64,000 nt of DNA, taken from Kofleriaceae bacterium (GTDB lineage Bacteria > Myxococcota_A > Polyangia > Haliangiales > Haliangiaceae). The stretch's first letter is position 1. Each line of letters opens with the position of its first letter. The position numbers were made by a program, and so were the translations under genes. Location of the stretch: assembly GCA_018057825.1 (NCBI GenBank), contig JAGPCY010000026.1, positions 1 to 64,000 of the forward strand, in the 5' to 3' direction. Shown here one piece after another: positions 24,805-34,581 of the stretch. Under the pieces are notes generated by a model that had not been told where the DNA came from, made no database searches, and saw nothing but the letters and a program-made list of their open reading frames with translations.

Positions 24805-26268
24805 TCACTGAACCGCGAAGAAGAGGCCGAGGCCGTGGTGAGCGCCGTAGCCGAGGGCGATGGGGCCGGTGACGGGCTCAGCGAAGGTCAGCTCGAAGCC
24901 GTAGCCGGCGTTGCCGGCGCCAGAGCCGTGGCCCTCCCAGCGCTCGCGCCGAAAGCGCATCCAGCTCGGGCGACCGGGGATGTCGCTGTTGAACAGCGGC
25001 TGCACCTCGACGGCCGAGGTGATCCCGCTCGCAGCCAGCAGCGCCCGCAACTGGTCCACCGGTAGCTCGAGCACGCGCCCACCGCGACGCTTGGTGTGCC
25101 GCGGCGGCACGAAGGGCGTGTGGCTACGCCACACCGTGGCTGGGCCCAGAAGCGGGATCCGCCCGGCGCCCGCCGCGGCGCCGAAGGCCGCGAGATCCTC
25201 ACTCTGCACCATGGTCGTCAAGGAGACGTGGGTCTCGGTGCCGCCCTTGCCGAACAACCGATGCACGCGCTCGAGCGCCGAGCGCGCCGTACCGTCGAGG
25301 CCTCCACGGGCGTAGACCGTCAGGTGGTCGATCTTGCCGTCGTCGTCCTCGTCGGTCGCCAGGTAGTACGCGTGGCGATGATCGCGCAGCGGGCCGTGCG
25401 CGTCGTGACCTGTGAGCACCGCGTGGGCTTCATCGCCGAGCTTCGAGAGGACGGCGCCGCGGAATCGATCAGCGACCGCGAGGGCCTCGGTCAGCCGGGG
25501 CAGCACGGGGCCGCGAAGTTCGAAGCGCGCCATCGTCACGACGGGCTCGATGCGCTTGAGCTCGCGCTCGACCGGCACCTCGTCGAGTCGGTACGGCATG
25601 CGGCGCACGCCCGGGGTCCTCGTCCAGCCCTCCTTGCGAAGGCGGCCGGTGTCCTGATGCAGAACCTCCCACCAGTCGGTAGGCGGCTCGCGCCGTTCCT
25701 TCTTGCCGAGGCCCTTCTGCGCCTCCAGGAAGCCGTCCCGCCACGCTCGATAGTTCGCGAGATCCTCGATGGCAGGGAGTCCGATGGTCGCAGCCTGCGG
25801 ATCGCACGGCGCGCAGTTGATCGCCTCCGCCGGCGTCGCGCGTCGCCGCGCCTCGACCCAGCTCTCGCTGCGGCCCAGGTAGGTGAGCTGAGCCAGGATG
25901 CGATCGAGGCGCGCGACGTCCGCGGCGTCGAGCGTCGCCTCGGGCCACTCCGCGATGAGCGCTCCGTCCCCAGGTGCGACGAAGGCATCGAGCACCTTGG
26001 TCGTAGTAACCGGCGCCGGCATGTAGTGCCGCGTGTGACCACCACGAGTCGGCGGCACTTGATACCGCGGCGGACTGAGGAGCGGCGCGAGGGTCCGCTG
26101 CACGTCCTCGGGCGGTTCCTCCGGCACCAGCTTGTAGGAGGCAGCGACGAGGGCGCGCAAGAGCCGCCACGGCGACGGCGGCCACTCGACCTCGCCCTCG
26201 TTGACGTGCTTGTCCCAGGGCGTGGCGTGGTACCGCCCCGCCGGGAACGTGAACTCGATCGCGATCAC
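24805..26268 (-). CDS. csb2: Type I-G CRISPR protein Csb2 (Cas5-Cas6 fusion, GSU0054 family)
   Basis: 487 residues from a GTG overlapping the csb1 stop by 4 bases. The N-terminus (IAIEFTFPAGRYHATPWDKHVNEGEVEWPPSPWRLLRAL) is the typical Csb2 start, corresponding to the Cas5-like half. The C-terminus ends in a Gly-rich stretch (GPIALGYGAHHGLGLF) like Cas6 endoribonucleases. In type I-G it processes pre-crRNA and stays in the Cascade-like complex at the crRNA 5' handle. Last gene of the leftward interference operon. Subtype naming follows I-G, formerly I-U; the exact catalytic residues are not assignable by eye. Confidence 0.92.
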   Translation of the reverse strand: MIAIEFTFPAGRYHATPWDKHVNEGEVEWPPSPWRLLRALVAASYKLVPEEPPEDVQRTLAPLLSPPRYQVPPTRGGHTRHYMPAPVTTTKVLDAFVAPGDGALIAEWPEATLDAADVARLDRILAQLTYLGRSESWVEARRRATPAEAINCAPCDPQAATIGLPAIEDLANYRAWRDGFLEAQKGLGKKERREPPTDWWEVLHQDTGRLRKEGWTRTPGVRRMPYRLDEVPVERELKRIEPVVTMARFELRGPVLPRLTEALAVADRFRGAVLSKLGDEAHAVLTGHDAHGPLRDHRHAYYLATDEDDDGKIDHLTVYARGGLDGTARSALERVHRLFGKGGTETHVSLTTMVQSEDLAAFGAAAGAGRIPLLGPATVWRSHTPFVPPRHTKRRGGRVLELPVDQLRALLAASGITSAVEVQPLFNSDIPGRPSWMRFRRERWEGHGSGAGNAGYGFELTFAEPVTGPIALGYGAHHGLGLFFAVQ

Positions 26269-27272
26269 TTGCTAGGGTCCGCCGCCTTGGCCGCGGCCTT
26301 CTTGCCCTTGGTCTTGGCCTCCGGCTTGGCGTTCTGGCTGTAGTTGGCGGCGGTGACCGCCGGCTCGGCGAAGAGCTTGCGCTGCGCGACCGCGGCGATG
26401 AGGCCGGGCAGCGCCGCTTCGAGCTCCGCGCGGCCTGGCAACGCAAAGCCCGCCGGGCGCGTGACCACGATCTCGGCGACCTCGAGATCACACGCCGTGC
26501 GCAGACGCATGCCGGTTTCAAGCATGCGCAGGATCTTCCACAGGGACAACGCGAAGAGCAGGCGCTCGGCGTCCTCGCCGAGCCCGTAGGACCGGAGCTG
26601 CGACAGGTCGATGCTGAAGAACCCGGTGATGCGCTCGGCCGTGAACTCGCTGCGATGGAATGGCACGTTGCCGTAGCCAGCCGCGGCGTTCTCACCGTCG
26701 GGCGGGCTCGGGTTGACGCGATCGTTCTTCACGCCGCCGCTATCGACGTCCTTGGTATTGGCCGCCTCGACGAACCCGCTGACCAGGCGCGGCAAGCGCA
26801 ACAGGCCATTGATGCTCTCGAGGAATACGCCATGGATCAGCGAGTTCGGGTCGCGCTTCAGCAGCGCGCGCGCCAGCCGACGCCGGTCGAAGCGGCCGTC
26901 TTCATCGACCTCAGCCCGCAGGGTCGAAAAGAAGTCGCTGCGTTCGATGTAGACGGAGTTCAGGCGGTGGGCCTCCTGGATCGAGCTCGTCACCACCTTG
27001 CCGTTCTCGAGCACGCGGACGTAGGGCAGCCCGCGGAGGCACGCGACGAGGTCGTCATCGGCATCATCCCAGCACACACCTTCGAGCCGGTTCGCGACCG
27101 ACTGCGCCGACTCGACGAGCACCATCGGCGTGCCGGTCTTGGGCAGCTCGTAGCGCGCGGCGCCGATGTCGGGGAACCCCGTCGGCTGGAAGCGCGACCC
27201 CTGGAGGGGCTTGAGGTCGGCCTCAAGGAGGAGGCGCGGAGCGTCGGGCAAAATGATGGTCAAGTCGGGCAT
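26265..27272 (-). CDS. csb1: Type I-G CRISPR protein Csb1 (Cas7, GSU0053 family)
   Basis: 335 residues. Starts at the ATG at 27272, which has a good ribosome-binding site (AAGGAG 8 to 9 bases upstream); this is the only gene of the operon not overlapped by the one before, and it may be made in excess as backbone subunits must be. Features of the family: RFQPTGFPDIGAARYE, VESAQSVANRLE, SSIQEAHRLNSVYIE. Polymerises along the crRNA spacer as the Cas7 backbone. The Lys/Ala-rich tail (KTKGKKAAAKAADPSK) is non-conserved. Confidence 0.93.
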   Translation of the reverse strand: MPDLTIILPDAPRLLLEADLKPLQGSRFQPTGFPDIGAARYELPKTGTPMVLVESAQSVANRLEGVCWDDADDDLVACLRGLPYVRVLENGKVVTSSIQEAHRLNSVYIERSDFFSTLRAEVDEDGRFDRRRLARALLKRDPNSLIHGVFLESINGLLRLPRLVSGFVEAANTKDVDSGGVKNDRVNPSPPDGENAAAGYGNVPFHRSEFTAERITGFFSIDLSQLRSYGLGEDAERLLFALSLWKILRMLETGMRLRTACDLEVAEIVVTRPAGFALPGRAELEAALPGLIAAVAQRKLFAEPAVTAANYSQNAKPEAKTKGKKAAAKAADPSK

Positions 27273-27286
27273 GTTCAGGATTCTCC

Positions 27287-29350
27287 TTAGGGCTCCCACA
27301 CCGTGATGAACGTGCGCAACGCCGCGTCGGCGGCGTCGGATAGGGGAAACGCGAGGGCCGCGGCGACGCGCTTGGCTCGGGGGACCGGCAGGAACTGCGG
27401 ACCGAAGCGCAGGCGCGCGCCGGCCGCACGTAGTCTCCGCTCCGCGAGTCGGGTGGCCTGCCGCAGATCGCCCGCGAGCGCGGCCTCGAGCAGGCCGGTG
27501 GTTGGTACGTGATCGCCACGGCCGGCGGTCAAGGCGTCGTGGCTCTGGAAGGCCCCCGCGCGCAGCGCGTAGGCAGCGCGCAGAAGCGGAAACGCCGCCG
27601 GGCTCGCTCCACCGAAGGTCTGCGCCGGCGACGCCTCTTCCTCTGGGCTCTGGGAGACAAGGGCAAGCCCTCGCACCAGGGCTTCGATCCGTCGGTCGTC
27701 GACCTCGCCATCGATGAACAGCGCCAGATCGTCGAACCGGGTCGACACCGACCAGCTCTCGAACGTCTGTTTGAGAGCGCGCCGGCGCAGCACACGACCG
27801 AGGTTGACCACCAGATCATCCGTGGTCCACACGACCTCGCGCGACGACGACTGCGACCAGGCGAGTCGGCCACGGGTCCACTCATACGGGATGATCGCAC
27901 CGCGCAGCTCGCACGCGGCGAGGGCACGGGCCAGTCGGTACTCCGGGGTCTGGTCGTCTGCGAGGGGCGCCCAGTCCGCCGACAGCATCGGCAACGGGCT
28001 TCGCAACAGCTCACGCGCGCCCGGCGACCGACCGGCGACCTTGTCGACCTCGCCCAGGGCGATGAGCAGATCCTGCACGGCGCGTGGAGTGCCGTCCTGG
28101 CATAGCGTCATGATCGCGTCGTCGACCGCGCGAGCGCTCCGCGCCAGCGCCGCTGGCGCATGATCGTGCTGCCCTGCTCGTCGCAGATTTTCAAGCCAGT
28201 TGTCGATCTCGCCGAGGAGATCGACCGAGGTGCGCTCCCCCACCTGCCAGGTGCCGAGGGGGACGGCGAAGTAGGCCAGGCCGTTGCGCACATGAAAGCC
28301 GTAGCGCTCAAACGCGTAGACACCGCGATCCGTGCCCAGGCTCGCGATCGCTCGCGCGAAGTCGACCCCGGTCACCGCCGAACGGCGCCCGACCTTGGCG
28401 CGGCCCTCGCCGAAGAGCTGGGTCAGCTCGGCCATGCTCGCCGGGGACCGCCACAGCGGCAGCCAGATCTCATCGCGGCTGGCGTCGGTCTCACCGGCGG
28501 CCGCGCTGGCATAGCCGGCAGCGGCGGACCGCACGGTGAACGGGAACACCATCGCGGATGGGCTGTTCTCGTCGCGGCGGGTCGCGGCGGCCGCGAAGGC
28601 CACGGTGCCCTCGAGGGACAAGATGTAGTCCCAGACGTTGGTCGCGGCGACACCATCGAAGCCAGGACCGGCGTTGGCCCCACCGCCGGCCGCTGGCGCG
28701 AACTGACCGACGAGATCGCGATCGAGCACGGGCGCGACAACGGCGAACAACGCCGCCCGCAGCTTGGCCGCCGCCCGCGCCGGATCGCTGTCCAGCAGGG
28801 TCACCGCGAGGCGCTGCATCTGGTTGTTCGTGAAGTCGAGGCGACCGTCGTTGCCGCCGGTGCCGAGCAACGGCGGGAAGCGCGGCCCATCCCCGGTGAG
28901 GGCGACGACGGCGTCGACCCAGGGCAACGCATCGTCGTCGAGCTCAGCCCGAAGGAAGGTCAGCAAGTGCGCCTTGTCGTCACCAGCCGGCCGCTCCTCG
29001 AACTTGAACTTGGCCACCGCTGCCCGCCCAACCGCGATCGCGCGCCGGTAGCGCTCGAAGCGGGGGTGGTCGGACGCCTCGATCGGTCCGATGCCCTCTT
29101 GGTTGTCCTTGGCGTAGTAGCCACTGCCACCGTTCCACGGCGCGACGATCGGCGTGGGCGCGTAGTCGCGGACGAAGAAGTCGATCAGCTCGTCCTCGGT
29201 GAGACTGGTCGTCAACTCGAAGCCGGCCGGGGTCCACCGGCCGCGGGCGTGGGGGTCGCGCTGCTCACTGACCAGTCGAAGGACCCCGAGCGCCTTCAAG
29301 TAGCCGGCCAGCGGCGTAGGCTGGCATCCCGCCAGGAGGTGGATCGTCAT
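27287..29350 (-). CDS. csx17: Type I-G CRISPR protein Csx17 (Cas8-type large subunit)
   Basis: 687 residues. The start (TIHLLAGCQPTPLAGYLKALGVLRLV) is the hallmark of Csx17, followed by the conserved NGGSGYYAKDN region. It is the large subunit expected to recognise the PAM and recruit Cas3. The ATG at 29350 overlaps the cas3 stop by 4 bases. The stop is followed after 14 bases by the csb1 start, with the csb1 ribosome-binding site in between. Confidence 0.93.
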   Translation of the reverse strand: MTIHLLAGCQPTPLAGYLKALGVLRLVSEQRDPHARGRWTPAGFELTTSLTEDELIDFFVRDYAPTPIVAPWNGGSGYYAKDNQEGIGPIEASDHPRFERYRRAIAVGRAAVAKFKFEERPAGDDKAHLLTFLRAELDDDALPWVDAVVALTGDGPRFPPLLGTGGNDGRLDFTNNQMQRLAVTLLDSDPARAAAKLRAALFAVVAPVLDRDLVGQFAPAAGGGANAGPGFDGVAATNVWDYILSLEGTVAFAAAATRRDENSPSAMVFPFTVRSAAAGYASAAAGETDASRDEIWLPLWRSPASMAELTQLFGEGRAKVGRRSAVTGVDFARAIASLGTDRGVYAFERYGFHVRNGLAYFAVPLGTWQVGERTSVDLLGEIDNWLENLRRAGQHDHAPAALARSARAVDDAIMTLCQDGTPRAVQDLLIALGEVDKVAGRSPGARELLRSPLPMLSADWAPLADDQTPEYRLARALAACELRGAIIPYEWTRGRLAWSQSSSREVVWTTDDLVVNLGRVLRRRALKQTFESWSVSTRFDDLALFIDGEVDDRRIEALVRGLALVSQSPEEEASPAQTFGGASPAAFPLLRAAYALRAGAFQSHDALTAGRGDHVPTTGLLEAALAGDLRQATRLAERRLRAAGARLRFGPQFLPVPRAKRVAAALAFPLSDAADAALRTFITVWEP

Positions 29351-31707
29351 GGCGACACTCCGGCCGTGGCCGTGACGCGACGTCGCGTGCCGCGCCAATC
29401 GGCGATCCGGACCAGGGCCTCCCAATAGGCGAGGCGGAACGGACCATGGGTCGCCAGGAGGGTCCGCATGCGCTCCGACCAGCTCGGCCCCAACGGCCCC
29501 AGGCCCAGCTCCATCAGGGACAGGTCGAGCTGAACGGCGCGGGTCTGCTCCGCCCCGAGATCGACGGCCGGGAACTCGTCGCCATCATGGACGCCGAACG
29601 CGAACCGCGCTCCGTCCGCGGGCTTCTTCTCGTTGGGCTGGGCCCGCAACGTCATGCGGACCTTGCCGTGGTGGGCCGCGATCAAGAACGCCGTCAGGTC
29701 GTCGCCACCGTGCGCGAGGAAGGCCAGCGCGCTGGCCAGCTCATGGCGAAATCCAGGTCGCTCGGGCCGCGCGGTGCGACGACCATCGCTCTTGGCCCAC
29801 GGGCCGCCCTCGCGTCGCGGGTCGTCCATCGTCAGTCCCGAGCGCAGCATGTTCGCGAAGACCGGATGGGCCTTGCCGAGGTCGTGCCACAAGGCAGCGC
29901 GCACCACGACGTCCCAGGGCTGATCGCCTGCGATCGCTTCGCGCAACGCGGCGGCCTCCTCATGCACGTCGGCGCTATGGGTCATGAGCGTGACGTACTC
30001 ACCGCAGTAGGTGAGTCGATCGTCATCGGCGGCGTCTGGCGCCGCCGCCGTGCTCGTCGGCGCCGTCGGCGGCTTGTCGCGCGGGTCCCCGGTCCAGCCC
30101 AGCGCGGCGTCGTAGCCGCCCTCGCTCGCGTCGATGAGGATCGCCATGCCGGGCGCCGGGTTGCGAACGGGCTCCCAAGCGCCGGTCGCGCCCGCCCACT
30201 GGTACTTGCGGACCTTGTCGAGGAACTTTTTGGCCTCACCGATCGACACCGAGCACAGCTCGTCGCGCTGGAGCTCGGCGCTGTCCGCCGGCGGCGGCTT
30301 GTCGCCGAGTTCGCGCCAGGCGACCTGGACGTCGCGGTCGTCGCTGTCGCGGATGAACCGGGAGATGTCCAGGTCATGTCCGGCGAGGTCGGGCTGCGTA
30401 TCGAACAGGTCGAGCACGTCGCGCCGCCGAATGACCGGCAGCACCGGCTCGCCGTCATCCTCCGGAACGGTCGCGAGGGTGGCCGGGGACACGTCCTCGA
30501 GCTCCGCGAGGATCGCCCGGGCGCGCTGGAGATCCTCCGCGGTGTAGGGCGCGGCGTCACCGTCCGGCACATCGATCCAGCGCACGCCCGCCTCGGCGGC
30601 GCCGAACTCGCCGCGGCGGTTGCAGCGACCGAACCGCTGGACCATCGACGACCACAAGCTGACCTCGGTGAAGAGCGTGCGCGCCGAGATGTCCACGCCG
30701 GCCTCGATGGCCTGGGTGGCGACGAGGATCCCCGACCAGCCGGGCGCCAGCACCGCGTCGGCGATGGCGCGTCGCTCGATCGGCCGGAAGCGGGAATGGA
30801 TGAGTCGCACCTCGACGCCCTTCGCCGCCTTGACGACAGCGGCGTAGAGCGCTCGCGCTCGCGACACCTGATTGACCACGACCAGCGTCAGGGATCCCGG
30901 CTGGTGCGCGCCAGCGATCTCCTTGGCCAGCTTGTCGGGCTCCTTGCTCGTCGCCTTGGTCGCCGCGACCGGCTTGGGCGCACGGTGCCGTGCGGCCAGG
31001 GCCGGAGTGTCGTAGTCGGCCCTCGTCAGCTTCGCGATGGTGAGGTCCTGCGTCCGGTGGTCGATGGTCCGAAGGCGCCCGAGCGCCATCGTCGCGCTCA
31101 TCCACACCGACCGCGTGCGCGCCGCGGTGCCGAGGGCGTCGCGCAACCCTTGGAGCTGAGCGCTCGTGGACAACCCCGGGCCCATGAGCTGAACCTCGTC
31201 GAGCACCCACAGACAATCGCTGTTGAGGAGACCAAAATGAACCGGCCAGAGATATCGGCTCATCGCGTAACCGCGATTGAGCGCACGCGACAGGAGCTGA
31301 TCCTGCGTACCCACCAGCACCAGGTCGCGATCGATGTCGCCCTCCCAGGACCGATCCACGGCGCCACCCATGAGGACGTGGACACCCACCTCGTCGGCGA
31401 GACCGAGATTGGCGACCGCAGCCTCAGCGACGCGGGCGGTCTGTTCGACCAAGGTGCGCATCGGCAAGCACAGCACGAGTCGCCGCGGCGTCGCCGCCCG
31501 CGCGACCTGGTCCGGCTGATACCGACGGCGCCACAGCCAACCAACGAGGACCGTCGCGGTCTTGCCGGCGCCGGTCGGTGCCTGCACGACGTGCGGGAAC
31601 TCCGGGGCGGTCGCGAACGCGACCTGATACGGGAAGGGCCGTGGCGCGGTCGCCCCCGGCGCGGCCATCGCGGTCCGGAACAGGTCGTCGAAGGTGGTGA
31701 TGTTCAT
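29347..31707 (-). CDS. cas3: CRISPR helicase-nuclease Cas3 (type I-G, helicase then HD)
   Basis: 786 residues from the ATG at 31707. Helicase comes first: Walker A APTGAGKT at 43-50, DEVQ near 185, SAT near 225 and the arginine-finger motif QRFGRCNRRG near 390. The HD nuclease is C-terminal (ALWHDLGKAHPVF near 625; later RHELASALAFL and AAHHGKVR). This reversed order relative to type I-E Cas3 is typical of type I-G. Degrades target DNA after Cascade binding. First gene of the leftward operon, divergent from the WYL regulator. Confidence 0.96.
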   Translation of the reverse strand: MNITTFDDLFRTAMAAPGATAPRPFPYQVAFATAPEFPHVVQAPTGAGKTATVLVGWLWRRRYQPDQVARAATPRRLVLCLPMRTLVEQTARVAEAAVANLGLADEVGVHVLMGGAVDRSWEGDIDRDLVLVGTQDQLLSRALNRGYAMSRYLWPVHFGLLNSDCLWVLDEVQLMGPGLSTSAQLQGLRDALGTAARTRSVWMSATMALGRLRTIDHRTQDLTIAKLTRADYDTPALAARHRAPKPVAATKATSKEPDKLAKEIAGAHQPGSLTLVVVNQVSRARALYAAVVKAAKGVEVRLIHSRFRPIERRAIADAVLAPGWSGILVATQAIEAGVDISARTLFTEVSLWSSMVQRFGRCNRRGEFGAAEAGVRWIDVPDGDAAPYTAEDLQRARAILAELEDVSPATLATVPEDDGEPVLPVIRRRDVLDLFDTQPDLAGHDLDISRFIRDSDDRDVQVAWRELGDKPPPADSAELQRDELCSVSIGEAKKFLDKVRKYQWAGATGAWEPVRNPAPGMAILIDASEGGYDAALGWTGDPRDKPPTAPTSTAAAPDAADDDRLTYCGEYVTLMTHSADVHEEAAALREAIAGDQPWDVVVRAALWHDLGKAHPVFANMLRSGLTMDDPRREGGPWAKSDGRRTARPERPGFRHELASALAFLAHGGDDLTAFLIAAHHGKVRMTLRAQPNEKKPADGARFAFGVHDGDEFPAVDLGAEQTRAVQLDLSLMELGLGPLGPSWSERMRTLLATHGPFRLAYWEALVRIADWRGTRRRVTATAGVSP

Positions 31708-31831
31708 CGCTCGTGCCCCAGGCGTGGCCCCCTCAGGTGACGAGAACGGTAGTCGCGATAATCCACCAAGGCAACACCCGATGAGCGGCAATTTGTCATC
31801 CCGTAGCGATCTGCCGTAGCATCACCGCGCG
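31708..31831. promoter_or_regulatory. Divergent promoter region of cas3 operon and WYL regulator
   Basis: This 124-base gap is less GC-rich than its surroundings. For the rightward gene, TTGTCA (31793-31798) and TAGCAT (31817-31822) are 18 bases apart and would start transcription only a few bases before the ATG. For the leftward operon, TTGCCT with a weak TACCGT 17 bases on is the best pair found. No convincing palindromic operator was seen. Confidence 0.4.
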
Positions 31832-32857
31832 ATGGCGACCGATCCTCAGCTCGTACGCGCGGCGGCGCTGCTTCACGCGCTCACGACCACGAAGCGCGGG
31901 GTCTCCCTCCGGCTGTTCGCGGAGCGGCGGGGCTTCAACCTGCGGGCGCTGTACCGCGACGTCGAGGCCCTCGAGCGGGCCGGGTTCCCGGTGCAGCATC
32001 AGCACGGCTGGTACTCGCTGCCGGCGGACTGGCTGCCGCCGGCGTCGGTGGGGGTGACGCAGCAAGAGCTGGCGGCGCTGTTCTTCGCCCGGATGGTCAC
32101 CCCTGGGCTACGAGGCACCCCGATCGGACGATCCCTCGACAGCCTGTGGGTCAAGCTCTCGACGCGGGGCGCCCAGGGGCGCCTGGTGCCGGAGACCGAC
32201 GTCGCCCACGCGGCGCGCGCGACGCCGGCCATCGACTACAGCGTCCACGCCGCGACGATCAAGAAGCTCGAGGACGCGATCGCCGAGCGGCGCGTGGTGT
32301 GGATCCGGTACCGGACCGCGGCCGGGGTCGAGAGCACGCGCGAGATCGAGCCCGGCTACCTCCACTGGGACGGCGGCCTCGAGGCGATGTACGTGCCGAG
32401 CTGGTGTCGCGACCGCAAGGACCTGCGGATGTTCGCGGTGCACCGGATCTTGGCGATCGATCCCCGCGACGAGCGATGCCCGGCCCGCGCGGCGATGGCC
32501 AAGCGCGCCCTCGAGCGGTCGTTTCGCGTGTGGTACCGCGACCGCGTCGAGCACGTCGTGGTGCGCTTCCAGCCGGTGGTCGCAGGCGAGATCCGCGAGC
32601 GGACCTGGCACCCGAGCCAGCGCCTGGTCGACGACCGCGAGGGCGGCGTGTACCTCCACCTCGACATCGCCGCACCTGAGGAGCTCGAGCGCTGGCTCCT
32701 GGGTTTCGGTGCGGCCGCCCAGGTGATCGAGCCGGCGAGCCTGGCCGAGCGGGTGCGCGCGGCCCACGCGGCGGCGCTCGCCGCTGTGCCGGCGCCGATC
32801 ACTGCGACGCGTCGGGCGCCAAAGCGCACCCGGCCCCGGGCGGCGTCCGCAGTTTGA
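31832..32857 (+). CDS. WYL-domain transcriptional regulator of the CRISPR locus
   Basis: 341 residues. N-terminal DeoR-like helix-turn-helix (RLFAERRGFNLRALYRDVEALERAGFPV) then a WYL-type ligand-sensing domain (IAERRVVWIRYRTAAG...REIEPGYLHWDGGLEAMYVPSW) and a C-terminal WCX-like extension, ending in a basic tail. WYL regulators often sit inside CRISPR-Cas loci and repress or activate them in response to nucleic-acid ligands. Its place between the divergent interference and adaptation modules makes it the likely local regulator; that role is inference. Confidence 0.85.
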   Translation: MATDPQLVRAAALLHALTTTKRGVSLRLFAERRGFNLRALYRDVEALERAGFPVQHQHGWYSLPADWLPPASVGVTQQELAALFFARMVTPGLRGTPIGRSLDSLWVKLSTRGAQGRLVPETDVAHAARATPAIDYSVHAATIKKLEDAIAERRVVWIRYRTAAGVESTREIEPGYLHWDGGLEAMYVPSWCRDRKDLRMFAVHRILAIDPRDERCPARAAMAKRALERSFRVWYRDRVEHVVVRFQPVVAGEIRERTWHPSQRLVDDREGGVYLHLDIAAPEELERWLLGFGAAAQVIEPASLAERVRAAHAAALAAVPAPITATRRAPKRTRPRAASAV

Positions 32858-32892
32858 CGTCCGGTGACAACGGGTGATCGTACGGTCTCGCC

Positions 32893-34578
32893 ATGGAGCG
32901 AGCCCCCGACGATGTCCCCGACCTGGTCCCCGCGCGCATGCTCAACGAGCACGCCTACTGCCCGCGCCTGGCCTACCTCGAGTGGGTGCAGGGCGACTTC
33001 GCCGACAACGCCGACACGATCGACGGTCGCTGGCAGCACCGCAACGTCGATCGCGAGCACGGCGCGCTGCCCGACGCCGGCGGTCGCGCCGAGGGCACGT
33101 TCCACGCGCGATCGCTGGCGCTGTCGGCGCCCGGCGTCGGACTGATCGCGCGCATCGATCTGGTGGAGGCCGAGGGCGATGAGGTCACGCCCATCGACTA
33201 CAAGCGCGGCAAGGCGCCCGATATCCCCGAGGGCGTGTACGAGCCCGAGCGCGTGCAGCTCTGCGCGCAGGCCCTGATCCTCGAGGAGAACGGCTACCGC
33301 GTCGCCCGCGGCGTCATCTACTTCGTCGCGTCGCGACAGCGGGTCGAGGTCGCCATCGACGACGCGCTGCGCGCGCGCACCCTGGCGCTCCTGGCCGAGC
33401 TGCGGGCCAGCGCGGCGCGCCCCACCCCACCGCCGCCCCTGGTCGACAGCCCCAAGTGTCCGCGCTGCTCGCTGGTCGGGATCTGCCTACCCGACGAGGT
33501 CAACCTCCTGCGCGCGGATGACGACGCTCCGGTGCGCCCGCTGACGCCGGGGCGCGACGACGCCTTGCCGCTGTACGTCCACACCGGCGGCACCCGAGTC
33601 GGGCGGCGCGGCGACGAGCTGCACATCGAGACCCGCGACGGCGAGCACCACACCGCGCGGCTCGGCGACACCTCGCAGGTGGTGCTGTTCGGCAACGTGC
33701 AGATCACCACGCAGGCGCTCCACGAGCTGTGCGATCGCGGGGTCACGACCTGCTTCCTGTCGGCCGGCGGCTGGTTCTACGGCATCGCGCGCGGCATGGA
33801 CCACAAGAACGTCGAGCTGCGGCGCCGACAGTTCGCGGCCGCGGCGGATCCCGCCCGGTGTGTGGAGCTGGCCCGCCGGTTCGTCGCGGTCAAGGTCAGG
33901 AACTGCCGCACGATGATCCGGCGCAACGCCGACGCGGTGGCCAGCGGCGTCGTCGATCGCCTGAAGGAGCTCCTGCCCAAGATCGAGGCCGCCGCCAGCC
34001 TCGCGTCGTTGCTGGGCCTCGAAGGCACCGCGGCGCGCCTGTACTTCGGCGCATACGCGGGGCTCGTGCGTCCACCGGGCAAGGACGGCGACGAGCCCTC
34101 TGCGATGCGCTTCGACTTCGACGGGCGGAACCGCCGGCCGCCGCGCGATCCGGTGAACGCGCTCCTGTCGTTCGGATACGCGCTCCTGACCAAGGACGTG
34201 ACCATCAAGCTCCTGGCCGTCGGGTTCGACCCCTACCTCGGCTTCTATCATCAGCCGCGATACGGCCGGCCGGCGCTGGCGCTCGACGTCATGGAAGAGT
34301 TCCGGCCGCTCATCGTCGACTCCGCGGTCTTGACTGCGATCAACACCGGCGCCGTGCAGGCGACCGACTTCGTCCGGCGCGGTGGCGCCGTCGCGCTCAA
34401 GCCCGACGGAAGGTCGCGGTTCATCCAGGCCTACGAGCGGCGGATGGACGAGGAGATCACGCACCCGCTGTTCGGATACCGGGTCAGCTACCGGCGCATC
34501 CTCGAGGTCCAGGTGCGCCTCTTGGCGCGCCATCTCGGCGGCGAGCTCGCCGAGTACCCACCCTTCGTGACGAGGTGA
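32893..34578 (+). CDS. cas4-cas1: Cas4-Cas1 fusion protein
   Basis: 561 residues. The Cas4 part (about 1-215) has the four iron-sulfur cysteines C23, C189, C192 and C198 (CPRCSLVGIC) and the RecB-type nuclease motif IDYKRGK (D102, K104). The Cas1 part (about 225-561) has the metal-binding residues E377 (LLGLEGTAARLYF), H453 (GFYHQPRYGRPALALD) and D465 or E468. Cas4 trims and orients prespacers by their PAM; Cas1 integrates them with Cas2. The fusion is characteristic of type I-G. Three bases separate it from cas2. Confidence 0.97.
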   Translation: MERAPDDVPDLVPARMLNEHAYCPRLAYLEWVQGDFADNADTIDGRWQHRNVDREHGALPDAGGRAEGTFHARSLALSAPGVGLIARIDLVEAEGDEVTPIDYKRGKAPDIPEGVYEPERVQLCAQALILEENGYRVARGVIYFVASRQRVEVAIDDALRARTLALLAELRASAARPTPPPPLVDSPKCPRCSLVGICLPDEVNLLRADDDAPVRPLTPGRDDALPLYVHTGGTRVGRRGDELHIETRDGEHHTARLGDTSQVVLFGNVQITTQALHELCDRGVTTCFLSAGGWFYGIARGMDHKNVELRRRQFAAAADPARCVELARRFVAVKVRNCRTMIRRNADAVASGVVDRLKELLPKIEAAASLASLLGLEGTAARLYFGAYAGLVRPPGKDGDEPSAMRFDFDGRNRRPPRDPVNALLSFGYALLTKDVTIKLLAVGFDPYLGFYHQPRYGRPALALDVMEEFRPLIVDSAVLTAINTGAVQATDFVRRGGAVALKPDGRSRFIQAYERRMDEEITHPLFGYRVSYRRILEVQVRLLARHLGGELAEYPPFVTR

Positions 34579-34581
34579 CCG

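Noticed and set aside
28366-28392. GTCACCGCCG inside csx17 as a possible CRISPR repeat relic
   Set aside because: Only ten bases match and the region is conserved coding sequence.
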